A stretch of DNA of 9,768 nucleotides from NCBI GenBank assembly GCA_005887855.1, contig VBQB01000031.1, positions 1 to 9,768 on the forward strand, given 5' to 3'. Shown piece after piece: positions 1-7,018 of the stretch; positions within the stretch are counted from its first letter, which is position 1; each line of letters opens with the position of its first letter. This DNA is from Verrucomicrobiota bacterium (lineage in GTDB: Bacteria; Verrucomicrobiota; Verrucomicrobiae; Chthoniobacterales; UBA10450). The position numbers were made by a program, and so were the translations under genes. Under the pieces are notes generated by a model. The model was given only the letters and a program-made list of their open reading frames with translations. It was not told where the DNA came from and made no database searches.

Positions 1-450
1 GAAGATGACGATTTCATCCAGAACAATTTTTATGACATTGGTGTCGCCGTGGGAACGGAGCGGGGGCTGGTTGTTCCAGTGGTACGCGACGCCGACAAAA
101 AAACTTTCGCTGATCTCGAGCTCGACATTGCCGGTTTCGCCGTGAAAGCACGCGAGGGGAAATTGAAAATCGAGGATTTACAAGGCGGTACATTTACGAT
201 TTCAAACGGCGGCGTTTATGGATCACTTCTTAGCACGCCAATTCTCAATCCACCGCAAAGCGGAATTCTCGGCATGCACAAGATCATGCCGCGCCCTATT
301 GCGGTTGATGGAAAGGTCGAAATCCGTCCGATGATGTACCTCGCTCTCAGCTACGATCATCGCGCAGTTGACGGCAAAGAAGCCGTCACATTCCTCATCA
401 AAGTGAAGGAATGCATCGAAGACCCGAAAAAGCTGCCGCTCGATTTTTAA
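1..450 (+). CDS. sucB: 2-oxoglutarate dehydrogenase E2 (dihydrolipoyllysine succinyltransferase), C-terminal part
   Basis: The frame is open from the first base to TAA at 448-450, so this is the last 149 residues of a gene that starts before the window; the GTG at 49 is internal. The protein is the catalytic acyltransferase domain of an E2 enzyme, which moves the succinyl group from lipoamide to CoA in the cytoplasmic 2-oxoglutarate dehydrogenase complex of the TCA cycle. Visible family features are the stretch [18 protein letters not shown], the block [26 protein letters not shown], and the active-site motif SYDHRAVDG, with catalytic His at 358-360 and Asp at 370-372. The [14 protein letters not shown] block and the PLDF-type end fit SucB/OdhB better than the pyruvate dehydrogenase E2. 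The lipoyl and E1/E3-binding domains would lie upstream. lpdA (E3) follows after 37 bases, supporting an E2-E3 operon. Choice of the 2-oxoglutarate rather than another 2-oxoacid complex is fairly but not fully certain. Confidence 0.93.
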   Translation, partial: EDDDFIQNNFYDIGVAVGTERGLVVPVVRDADKKTFADLELDIAGFAVKAREGKLKIEDLQGGTFTISNGGVYGSLLSTPILNPPQSGILGMHKIMPRPIAVDGKVEIRPMMYLALSYDHRAVDGKEAVTFLIKVKECIEDPKKLPLDF

Positions 451-487
451 TTAGGCGTGACGGCTCTGTCGCGTCGACGACTCAACC

Positions 488-1894
488 ATGGAAAAATTTG
501 ATCTGGTTATCATCGGTTCCGGACCCGGCGGTTATATCGCCGCCATCCGGGCTGGTCAGCTCGGATTGAAGACGGCGCTTGTCGAGAAAGACAAGGAACT
601 GGGTGGAACTTGCTTGAACGTTGGCTGCATTCCAAGCAAGGCCCTGCTCACGTCGAGCGATCATTTCATGTTCGCAAAAAAAGAAGCAGCGAAACACGGC
701 ATCGTGATCGATGGCGTACATGCCGATCTTGGAAAGATGCAGCAGCGGAAGGACAAGGTCGTGAAAACGTTCACCGGCGGCGTGCGCGCGCTCATGAAAA
801 CAAACAAGGTGACGACGTTCGAAGGGTTCGGCACCATCACCGCACCCGGTAAAATTTCGATCAAATCGTCGAAAGGCGACACGCAGGAGATCGAAACCAA
901 AAACATCGTTATCGCGACCGGCAGCGCGGCAATTGAGTTGCCGTTCGCGAAGTTCGATGGCAAGACGATCGTCAGCAGCACGGAAGCACTTCTTTTCACC
1001 GAAGCGCCTGCGAAATTTCTTGTCATCGGCGCGGGGGCGATCGGTCTCGAACTTGGTTCGGTTTGGAATCGCCTCGGCTCCGAAGTAACCATGTTGGAAT
1101 TCCTTCCGCGTATTGCGGTCGGTTTCGATCTCGAACTCTCGAATCTGCTCCAGCGTTCGCTGACTGCGCAGGGTATCATTTTTCATCTCGAAACTAAAGT
1201 AAGCGCGGTCAAGATCGACAACGGCCGCGCAACCGCCACGGCAACCAAGGACGGCAAGGAGATGAAATTCGATGCCGATAAGGTTCTTGTCTCGGTTGGG
1301 CGGCGCCCGTTTTCCGAAGGAGTAGGCGCAGAGAAAGTCGGTGTCGAATTCGATGACCGGAAGCGTATTAAAGTGGACAAACATTTCCGGACGAATATCG
1401 AAGGCATTTACGCAATTGGCGACGTGATTGCCGGGCCGATGCTCGCACACAAAGCGGAAGATGAAGGGATGGCCTGCGTAGAGATCATCGCAGGCAAATC
1501 CGGCCACGTGAACTACGACGCGATTGCCGGAATCATTTACACGAATCCTGAACTGGCTGGTGTCGGCCTGACCGAAGATCAAGCGAAGGAAAAGGGGATC
1601 GATTATCGCGTCGGGAAGTTTCCGTTCCGCGCCAACAGCCGCGCGCTCTGTAATGAAGACGTCGATGGAATGGTCAAGTTCGTAGCGGATGCGAAAACGG
1701 ACCGCATTCTCGGGGCGCACATTTTGCAACACGCCGCTTCTGAATTAATCGCGGAAGCAGTTTCCGTGATCGAATTTGGCGGAAGTTCGGAAGATCTCGG
1801 CCGCACCTGCCATTCGCATCCAACCTTGAGCGAAGCGGTAAGAGAAGCCGCGCTTAACGTGGAGAAGCGCGCTCTGCACATCATGAACCGGTGA
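488..1894 (+). CDS. lpdA: Dihydrolipoyl dehydrogenase (E3)
   Basis: A complete 468-residue flavoprotein disulfide reductase, the usual length for E3. It reoxidises dihydrolipoamide on E2 with FAD and NAD+ in the 2-oxoacid dehydrogenase complexes (and glycine cleavage if present). Visible features in order: FAD-binding GSGPGG at residues 10-15; redox-active disulfide GGTCLNVGCIPSKA with Cys42 and Cys47; ATG at 143-145; NAD-binding GAGAIG at 181-186; second FAD contact YAIGDV with Gly311-Asp312; and the C-terminal dimer-interface motif HSHPTLSE with catalytic His444 and Glu449. All key residues are present. The ATG at 488 places the first glycine motif at the expected distance from the N terminus. 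No Shine-Dalgarno sequence is visible before it. It lies 37 bases downstream of the E2 gene and is probably co-transcribed with it. It converges on the MFS gene with 26 bases between stop codons. Confidence 0.96.
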   Translation: MEKFDLVIIGSGPGGYIAAIRAGQLGLKTALVEKDKELGGTCLNVGCIPSKALLTSSDHFMFAKKEAAKHGIVIDGVHADLGKMQQRKDKVVKTFTGGVRALMKTNKVTTFEGFGTITAPGKISIKSSKGDTQEIETKNIVIATGSAAIELPFAKFDGKTIVSSTEALLFTEAPAKFLVIGAGAIGLELGSVWNRLGSEVTMLEFLPRIAVGFDLELSNLLQRSLTAQGIIFHLETKVSAVKIDNGRATATATKDGKEMKFDADKVLVSVGRRPFSEGVGAEKVGVEFDDRKRIKVDKHFRTNIEGIYAIGDVIAGPMLAHKAEDEGMACVEIIAGKSGHVNYDAIAGIIYTNPELAGVGLTEDQAKEKGIDYRVGKFPFRANSRALCNEDVDGMVKFVADAKTDRILGAHILQHAASELIAEAVSVIEFGGSSEDLGRTCHSHPTLSEAVREAALNVEKRALHIMNR

Positions 1895-1920
1895 CCTGTT
1901 ACAACGGCATGATTTGAGAA

Positions 1921-3213
1921 CTATTTCATGATCGAGGCTTCGCGTCGCTGAATCACGAACAGCGTCACGAGCGCCGCTACGGCGCAGATGGTTGCGCCAA
2001 AACTAAGTGCAAAGGGCGTACCTAACCAGTGGGCGAGCGCGCCGGCTTCAAGACTACCGAGCGGAATCATGGCGCCGAACACGAGCGACCATACGCCCAT
2101 GACGCGGCCGCGCATTTCATCCGGCACGATCGTTTGCAGCACGGTGTTGGACGTGGAGAAAAACAGGAGCATGCCAAACCCTGCAACGAGGAGAAATACA
2201 AGTGCGAGATAGAAATTTCGGCTCAGCGAAAACGCGAACAACGCAATCGAGAACAACCAGACGCCGCCGAGCGCAAGTCTTCGCGGTGTGAACAGATGTC
2301 CGTACGTCGCCACGACGAGCGCTGCGATAAATGCGCCGGTTCCGCTCGCCGACATCAACATACCGTAACCATTTGCGCCGCGACCAAGCACATCGCGTGC
2401 GAAGGCTGGCATCAACACGGCGTACGACCAGCCAAAGACGCCCACTGCGAGAAATAGCAGCAGAACCGTGCGCACGCGCTGGTGTTTGATTGAATAGACG
2501 ATGCCGTTCCAGGCATGCTCACCGGCAGAAACAGCGTGTGCCGGCCGCTCAGACGGAGGCAGACGCATCATCAACAAACCGGCGATTACGGCGATAAAGG
2601 TCATGCCGTTCAGCAAGAAACACGTCGCCACACCGACCGCGCCGATCATCAGACCAGCAACCGACGGGCCGACGATGCGCGCGCCGTTCACAATCGAGCT
2701 GTTGAGCGAGATGGCATTCAGCAAATCTTCGCGGCTTGCCATTTCGACGGTAAACGCCTGGCGCGCGGGCATGTCGAAGCCCATCGCTACGCCATTGAGC
2801 GCAGCGATAATAATAATGAACAATGGTGTCGCGAACCCGGACCAGGCGCCCGTTGCCAGCAAAAAAGCGCAAATCATTTGTGCGGTTTGCGTCGCGACGA
2901 TGATCGAGCGTTTCGGATAAAGATCGGCCAGCGATCCGCCCCAGATCGAGAACAGCATCATCGGCGCGGACCCGACGGCGGCGACGGTACCGAGGAGCAA
3001 CTTCGAGTTCGTGATCTGATAAACGAACCAGCTCATCGCGGTCTGTTGCATCCATGTGCCAATGAGTGAGACGAGCTGTCCCCAGAAAAAGAGGCGATAA
3101 TTGCGGTGCCGCAGGGCTCGGAACGTGTGTCGCCAGGTGATTCCGCCCACCGGCATGCGGCGCAGCCGCCCGCTGATATCTTCCGGGACGCGTGCTGTTT
3201 CAGTGGCTGCCAT
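1921..3213 (-). CDS. MFS transporter, EntS/MFS_3-type exporter
   Basis: A 430-residue inner-membrane protein with about 12 hydrophobic helices, typical in length for the major facilitator superfamily. The first strong helix starts near residue 40 after a basic N-terminal stretch (ALRHRNYRLFFWGQLVS), a pattern usual in the MFS_3 (enterobactin exporter EntS-like) group. A motif-A-like loop GGSLADLYPKR lies at residues 92-102. A loop with a basic stretch near 216-246 separates the two halves. The later signature PDEMRGRVMGVW at 364-375, followed by GAMIPLGSLEAGALA, is also characteristic. Proteins of this group usually export siderophores, drugs or other small molecules by proton antiport; the substrate cannot be read from sequence or neighbours. 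The ATG at 3213 is used; Met20 (MPVGG) is a possible later start. No Shine-Dalgarno sequence is visible. The DUF6496 gene lies 73 bases upstream on the same strand, so the two may share a transcript, without an obvious functional link. Confidence 0.9.
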   Translation of the reverse strand: MAATETARVPEDISGRLRRMPVGGITWRHTFRALRHRNYRLFFWGQLVSLIGTWMQQTAMSWFVYQITNSKLLLGTVAAVGSAPMMLFSIWGGSLADLYPKRSIIVATQTAQMICAFLLATGAWSGFATPLFIIIIAALNGVAMGFDMPARQAFTVEMASREDLLNAISLNSSIVNGARIVGPSVAGLMIGAVGVATCFLLNGMTFIAVIAGLLMMRLPPSERPAHAVSAGEHAWNGIVYSIKHQRVRTVLLLFLAVGVFGWSYAVLMPAFARDVLGRGANGYGMLMSASGTGAFIAALVVATYGHLFTPRRLALGGVWLFSIALFAFSLSRNFYLALVFLLVAGFGMLLFFSTSNTVLQTIVPDEMRGRVMGVWSLVFGAMIPLGSLEAGALAHWLGTPFALSFGATICAVAALVTLFVIQRREASIMK

Positions 3214-3286
3214 GTGCGAGCGCTGGACAGTTCACTTGTTTGCGAAGGCGTTCAACCTTCGCCACGACCCAGATCAGCTACGTGCT

Positions 3287-3736
3287 CTAGCGTCTGCGCT
3301 TTCTCGTGCGGGCAGCTTTCTTGGCCGCAGCGGAGCGCGTTCGCGCAGGCCGTCGCCGTGCCGCGGAACGCGCTTGTCGCGAAAGCGCCTTGCGCGATGC
3401 AGAGGAACGCTTTTCCCGTTTCAGGGCGCCTTTGGTCGCGCGCGATCGCGTCCGCGAAGGTTTTTTACGTCGGGCGCCAGCGCGCTTGATGTCGCGCTTG
3501 GCTTGCTTTCGCGTTCGAGCAGACGCCTTCCCTCGCTTTGGTGGCGGCAGCTTCACGCCGGCCCGTCGCGCTTTCGACAAACCGATGGCGATCGCTTGTT
3601 CGGGTGAGCGAGCGCCGTGCTCGCCTTCCCTAATGTGCTCTATCTCTTCGCGCACAAATTCGCCAGCCTGGGTGGAAGGCGCTTTGCCCTCGCGTTCGTC
3701 CTCACGCGCCCGTTCAATTGGTTCTTCTTCTGGCAT
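3287..3736 (-). CDS. DUF6496-type small protein with basic histone-H1-like tail
   Basis: A 149-residue protein in two clearly different parts. Residues 1-66 are acidic then mixed, and include a compact conserved-looking segment: VREEIEHIREGEHGARSP (28-45), then QAIAIGLSKARRAG (47-60) and VKLPPPKRG. I recognise this as the DUF6496 pattern, in which HIREG, SP.QAIAIGLS and ARR.G are the fixed points. Residues 67-149 are almost entirely Lys, Arg, Ala and Ser and end in RKRRR, resembling the tails of bacterial histone-H1-like and AlgP-type DNA-binding proteins. Nucleic-acid binding is an inference from charge; the family's function is unknown to me. The ATG at 3736 gives the intact domain. No Shine-Dalgarno is visible. 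It is divergent from recO and upstream of the MFS gene. Long open frames on the opposite strand are a by-product of the repetitive Arg/Ala codons. Confidence 0.8.
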   Translation of the reverse strand: MPEEEPIERAREDEREGKAPSTQAGEFVREEIEHIREGEHGARSPEQAIAIGLSKARRAGVKLPPPKRGKASARTRKQAKRDIKRAGARRKKPSRTRSRATKGALKREKRSSASRKALSRQARSAARRRPARTRSAAAKKAARTRKRRR

Positions 3737-3824
3737 ACAAAGTAGTTTCGCCGGGAAATGCCTGATTGGATGTAACGAAAATCAGCTCGGCAGATGGAGA
3801 TCTACAGAAGAATCCAGCGGCCCA

Positions 3825-3833
3825 TGCTAAATT
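3825..3833 (+). promoter_or_regulatory. Possible extended -10 element for recO
   Basis: TGCTAAATT resembles an extended -10 (TGn followed by TATAAT-like TAAATT at 3828-3833) in the 104-base gap between the divergent DUF6496 and recO genes. The expected transcription start, six to seven bases later, would fall on or next to the recO ATG at 3841, implying a leaderless or nearly leaderless mRNA. No convincing -35 lies 17 bases upstream, and the match could be chance. The rest of the gap shows no clear operator or repeat. Confidence 0.22.
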
Positions 3834-3840
3834 CGAAATT

Positions 3841-4422
3841 ATGGAGAGCACCGCCGCGATCCTTTTACGCAAACGAAAGTTTAGCGACACGAGCCTGATC
3901 GTGTCGTGGTGCACCGATTCGCTGGGCTGCATACAAACCGTGGCAAAGGGAGCGCGCCGTGCAAAAAGTCCGTTTGCCGGGAAGTTAGATCTGTTCTTCG
4001 AAGCGGAAATTCAGATCGCCCGAAGCCGTCGGTCCGATTTGCACACGCTTACGGAAGTGGTTCTAAGAAATCCATTCGGCGGAATCCGCACGAACTATTT
4101 GCGCACACAGGTTGCAGCTTATTTTGTCGAGTTAATAGAGATTTGCACAGAGCGGGATCATCGCGAACCGGAATTGTTTGCCCTGTTGCGGCGCGCGTTC
4201 ACATACCTTGACGCAAATGACCCGAACCTGCGCGCAGTGACGCATTTCGAAACCGAACTCGCACGTATCACGGGCGTGCACGATGCCAAAATACTTAAAA
4301 GCAATCCCGCCTTTGCGCTGGGCAATCTGTTCGGGAAGTTACCGTTAACGCGTACGCCACTATTGAAGACGCTTGCGTCGCTGCGGTTAGTGGGCCGAAA
4401 CTCTGTCGAGCCGACAAAATGA
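3841..4422 (+). CDS. recO: DNA repair protein RecO, short form
   Basis: A 193-residue protein recognised by its N-terminal OB-fold region: TAAILLRKRKFSDTSLIVSW (4-23), then VAKGARRAKSPFAGKLDLF, and LHTLTEVVLRNPF. These match the RecO pattern of an initial 'xAIVLRxRxxxExxLIV', followed by KGARRxKS and LxTLTEAxLxxPF. RecO helps load RecA on SSB-coated single strands and anneals strands in the RecFOR gap-repair pathway. The ATG at 3841 fits the family N terminus; an in-frame TTG at 3766 would add 25 residues unlike RecO. The helical C-terminal half is present up to the ALRAVTHFE-like segment, but the protein is shorter than the usual 230-250 residues and lacks the C-terminal four-cysteine zinc motif. 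The gene ends cleanly at TGA 4420-4422. The yceI-like gene follows after 64 bases. Confidence 0.85.
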   Translation: MESTAAILLRKRKFSDTSLIVSWCTDSLGCIQTVAKGARRAKSPFAGKLDLFFEAEIQIARSRRSDLHTLTEVVLRNPFGGIRTNYLRTQVAAYFVELIEICTERDHREPELFALLRRAFTYLDANDPNLRAVTHFETELARITGVHDAKILKSNPAFALGNLFGKLPLTRTPLLKTLASLRLVGRNSVEPTK

Positions 4423-4486
4423 ATTCCAAGGCTTGGCGAAGCGTCGCTTCGGCAGCGACACGCTTAAGAACAAAAGAATACTTCCG

Positions 4487-5077
4487 ATGAAACACATGAT
4501 TCGATTTAGCTGGCTCACCCTGGTTTTCGCAGCGCTCATCCCGAACGCGGTCGCGAACGAGACCTTCAAATTCGACGTATCGCATTCGACGATTGGATTT
4601 CGCGTCCACCAATTCCTCGGGACGACGACCGGTAAGTTCAGCCGGTTTTCCGGCAACATCGATATCAATCGCGCGCATCCGGAACACTCGTCAGTCTCAG
4701 CCAGAATTCAGGTGAGCAGTATCGACACCGGAATCAAGGAGCGGGACGATCACTTGCGCAGCGCGGAATTTTTCAACGTGACCAAATACCTCGAGATCAC
4801 GTTCAAGAGTCGCAGTGTGAAACAAACCGGCCCGCAAAGCGGCGACATCCTTGGCGATCTCATCATGCACGGCGTAACAAAGCCGATCACGTTGCATGTG
4901 AAATTGCTGAGTCCGATGCGCGATGAAGCCTCCATGCAACGCTCGCGGTGGGAGGTCACGACCGATTCGCTCAAGCGTCGCGATTTTGGGTTGATGTTTG
5001 GTAGCGCGACCGAGGCTGTTTCAGGTATTGGTCAGGAAGTGGCAATCAGAATCGAAATCGAAGCTGTGCGATCGTGA
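4487..5077 (+). CDS. YceI-family exported protein
   Basis: A 196-residue protein beginning with a typical Sec signal peptide (basic MKHMIR, hydrophobic core SWLTLVFAALIP, likely cleavage after AVA near residue 23). The mature part is the YceI lipocalin-like beta barrel: FKFDVSHSTIGFRVHQF, GKFSRFSGNIDI, SSVSARIQVSSIDTGIKERD, HLRSAEFFNV and LGDLIMHGVTKPITLHV, ending with the DFGL block and the closing VAIRIEIEA strand. YceI proteins are periplasmic, and some bind isoprenoid-type lipids or respond to high pH. The physiological ligand here is unknown. The ATG at 4487 is chosen because it starts the signal peptide; the in-frame TTG at 4433 would bury it behind 18 extra residues. The stop TGA overlaps the GTG start of the next small gene, so the two are probably translated together. 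Confidence 0.92.
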   Translation: MKHMIRFSWLTLVFAALIPNAVANETFKFDVSHSTIGFRVHQFLGTTTGKFSRFSGNIDINRAHPEHSSVSARIQVSSIDTGIKERDDHLRSAEFFNVTKYLEITFKSRSVKQTGPQSGDILGDLIMHGVTKPITLHVKLLSPMRDEASMQRSRWEVTTDSLKRRDFGLMFGSATEAVSGIGQEVAIRIEIEAVRS

Positions 5078-5334
5078 AAAACCTTGAAACAGCGGCTTCT
5101 GTGCTCGCATGGGTTGGAACCGCTTGGCGGAGGGTCTGCTTTTGGTGGATGCACCGCTTATCGTCGCGGCAGGAAACGATGCTCAAAGAACTGTACGAAA
5201 TGACTGCGCACATTGAGCAACTTTCGCGCACTGAGCACGATCTGATTCGAGAAATGCATCCGAATGTGAGCGCGATCAAAGAACATGTGGAAAACGTTGA
5301 CGCTGTGGCACCTGGTGATTCGAATGCGACGTGA
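5074..5334 (+). CDS. Small hypothetical protein with hydrophobic N terminus and helical tail
   Basis: An 86-residue frame that I do not recognise. It starts at GTG 5074, which overlaps the TGA of the yceI-like gene by four bases (GTGA), a classic translational-coupling arrangement. Residues 7-26 (AASVLAWVGTAWRRVCFWWM) are hydrophobic and tryptophan-rich but broken by two arginines, so this may be an amphipathic or membrane-associated segment rather than a clean transmembrane helix. Residues 32-75 are charged and predicted by eye to be helical (ETMLKELYEMTAHIEQLSRTE and onward), possibly a short coiled coil. Codon use resembles its neighbours. In-frame ATGs at 5149 and 5179 are alternative starts that would drop the hydrophobic part. 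Overlapping frames on the other strand are less plausible because they cross the yceI-like and pxpB ends. Confidence 0.55.
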   Translation: MKNLETAASVLAWVGTAWRRVCFWWMHRLSSRQETMLKELYEMTAHIEQLSRTEHDLIREMHPNVSAIKEHVENVDAVAPGDSNAT

Positions 5335-5402
5335 TCGACGGCTTGATTTGTCGCGACTCGACGTGAAAATCGACATTCTCTGCTAAGAGCGATTGGCGGC
5401 TC

Positions 5403-6122
5403 ATGGAAATTATTCCCCTCGGAGATTCTGCCCTCATCTTGCGCGTCGGTGATCAACTCGAAGATGTGGCCGAGGAAACCTTAAACGAAATCCTGGAAGT
5501 GCGTGACCGACTCGAGGAGGCGCACATTCCCGGTGTAATCGAACTCGCGCCCGCTTATATTACTGTCGCGATTTTCTTTGATCCGCTCAGCGTGATCAAC
5601 GATGGGGCTGAACCCGATCGTGTAATTGAATTGCTCATCCAGAAAATTCGCGAGTCACTCCCGCCTGGTGAACGTAAGCGACGCAAGAAAGCGGCGACAC
5701 GCACGGTTGAGATTCCCGTTTGTTATGATCCGGAGTTCGCTCTCGATCTCGAGCACGTTGCGCGGCATGCACACATTTCTCCTGGTGAACTTGTCGAACT
5801 TCACAGCACGGCTGACTACCGCGTTCACTGCCTCGGATTCACCCCCGGTTTTCCATATCTTGCCGGCCTTCCGAAGAAATTGGCGACACCGCGTCGCGCC
5901 ATACCACGAAAGGAAATTCCCGGCGGCTCCGTTGCGATTGGCGGCGCGCAAGCGGGGATTTATCCAGTGCGGTCACCGGGTGGTTGGAACGTAATCGGTC
6001 GCACACCGTTGCGATTGTTCGATTCGGAAAAGGAACCTCCAGCGGTTTTGCGGGTCGGCGATCGCGTGCGTTTTCGAGCAATCACGCGCGACGAATTCGA
6101 AGCGTTGAAGCAATGCAACTAA
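5403..6122 (+). CDS. pxpB: 5-oxoprolinase subunit PxpB (KipI/allophanate hydrolase subunit 1 family)
   Basis: A complete 239-residue protein of the KipI/AHS1 family, usual length. With PxpC and PxpA it forms the ATP-dependent enzyme that opens 5-oxoproline (pyroglutamate), a damage product of glutamine and glutamate, to glutamate in the cytoplasm. Visible motifs: N-terminal PLGDSALIL (5-13); start of the cyclophilin-like domain VEIPVCYDPEF (102-112); YRVHCLGFTPGFPYLAGLP (139-157); PRRAIPRKEIPGGSVAIGG (163-181); and AGIYPVRSPGGWNVIGRTPL (184-203); then GDRVRF near 219-224. All conserved blocks are intact. A Lys/Arg cluster (RKRRKKAATR, 91-100) lies between the two domains. In Bacillus the homologue KipI also inhibits the sporulation kinase KinA, but next to pxpA and pxpC the metabolic role is the natural reading. 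The ATG at 5403 is the first good start and gives the family N terminus; its Shine-Dalgarno is weak or absent. Confidence 0.93.
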   Translation: MEIIPLGDSALILRVGDQLEDVAEETLNEILEVRDRLEEAHIPGVIELAPAYITVAIFFDPLSVINDGAEPDRVIELLIQKIRESLPPGERKRRKKAATRTVEIPVCYDPEFALDLEHVARHAHISPGELVELHSTADYRVHCLGFTPGFPYLAGLPKKLATPRRAIPRKEIPGGSVAIGGAQAGIYPVRSPGGWNVIGRTPLRLFDSEKEPPAVLRVGDRVRFRAITRDEFEALKQCN

Positions 6123-7018
6123 ATGTCACTGGTGCCGGTTTCCTAACGACTATCCAGGATTTTGGCCGGGTCGGGTTTCGTCAATTCGGCGTTTCGAGCG
6201 GTGGCGCGCTCGATCGTCATGCGCTGCGAATCGCTAATTTGCTGGCTGGAAATGAAGAAAACACCGCCGGACTGGAAATCACACACGGAAACGTTCGGGT
6301 GCGCTTCAATGATGAGCGTATCATTTGCTGGTGCGGCGGCGATTACGATGTCCAGATTGGAACGCGTTTGATTCCCGCCGGACATTCGACATTGGTTTCA
6401 GCGTCAGACGACTTATCGATCTCTGGTCCCAGGCACGGGTGCCGTGGCTGGCTCGCAATATCCGGTGGTATTAATGTTGCAACTGTTCTCGACAGTCGCT
6501 CGACCGATTTGCGAGGAAATTTTGGCGGACTGGACGGTCGCGCCTTGCGCGATGGCGACATTGTTCCGCTCAGCGAAAATTCCGAGCGCACAAACGTTTG
6601 GATCGATAACCTGCGCATGGAACGAATCGCGCAATGGAGCGCGCCTCAGACGTGACGGTTTACGAGTGAAGCATTCGCCGTCTCAACCGATTCCGACCGG
6701 ATGGGCGTGCGCTTCGACGGTCCTGAACTACATCGAAATGACGATATCGATCTTGTCTCGGAAGCGGTCGCGCCCGGCACCATTCAAATCCCGCCGAGCG
6801 GCCGGCCGATTTTGCTTTTGGGAGATTGCCAAACGATCGGCGGTTATCCAAAGATCGCGCACGTGATCACGGTTGATCTCAGCATTGCAGCGCAACTTCG
6901 CGCCGGCGGCCACGTGCGTTTTTCGGAAGTTTTGATCGCGAATGCACACCGGCTTTTACTGGAACGCAAGAGCGAGCTCGAACGCTTTCGTGTTGGACTC
7001 AGTCTTCGTGACTCATGA
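6113..7018 (+). pseudogene. pxpC: 5-oxoprolinase subunit PxpC (KipA/allophanate hydrolase subunit 2 family), interrupted by in-frame TGA
   Basis: The frame starting at ATG 6113 encodes a clear PxpC N-terminal domain of 180 residues: GAGFLTTIQDFGRVGFRQFG (7-26), VSSGGALDRHALRIANLLAG (27-46), LEITHGNVRVRF, GWLAISGGI (112-120), VLDSRSTDLRGNFGGLDGR (125-143) and RALRDGD. It then meets TGA at 6653-6655 (codon 181). In the same frame beyond it the C-terminal domain resumes: FAVSTDSDRMGVRFDGPEL, VAPGTIQIPPSGRPILLLGD, TIGGYPKIAHVITVDL and GGHVRFSEV, to TGA at 7016-7018. No frameshift is therefore needed, only one stop. ATG 6701 could start the second piece but lacks a Shine-Dalgarno sequence and lies inside the conserved SDRMG motif. 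Both ends keep coupling overlaps with pxpB and pxpA. Total 301 codons is slightly short for the family. It could be a recent nonsense mutant, two split polypeptides, UGA readthrough or a sequence error; pseudogene is the conservative label. Confidence 0.8.
6653..6655 (+). other. In-frame TGA inside pxpC
   Basis: Codon 181 of the pxpC frame reads TGA in the context ACG-TGA-CGG. Upstream residues IAQWSAPQT and downstream residues RFTSEAFAVS lie at the junction between the N- and C-terminal domains. The frame either side is recognisable PxpC, so this single codon is the only visible break. Confidence 0.85.

Noticed and set aside
482..1732. 416-codon open frame on the minus strand opposite lpdA
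   Set aside because: It is exactly antisense to a fully conserved lpdA and its product is a Phe/Arg/Asp-rich string with no domain; a shadow of the codon bias of lpdA.
1895..1935. Possible bidirectional terminator between lpdA and the MFS gene
   Set aside because: Only a 5-base CATGA/TCATG inverted repeat with a long loop and no GC-rich stem or T-run.
3101..3830. Long plus-strand frames opposite the DUF6496 and MFS genes
   Set aside because: Arg/Ser/Ala-rich translations without domains, produced by the repetitive basic codons on the other strand.
3766..3840. Upstream TTG start for recO
   Set aside because: It would add 25 residues with no RecO similarity; the family N terminus fits ATG 3841.
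4433..4486. Upstream TTG start for the YceI-family gene
   Set aside because: It would place 18 polar residues in front of a clean signal peptide starting at ATG 4487.
5046..5456. 136-codon minus-strand frame across the small gene and the pxpB start
   Set aside because: It crosses the ends of three plus-strand genes and has no recognisable domain.
5984..6112. Upstream start for pxpC inside pxpB
   Set aside because: The added residues do not match PxpC, whose N terminus fits ATG 6113 overlapping the pxpB stop.
6444..6866. Frameshift explanation for pxpC via the open frame that bridges 6653
   Set aside because: That frame gives no PxpC-like sequence, and the two PxpC halves are already in the same frame, so a single frameshift is not the cause.
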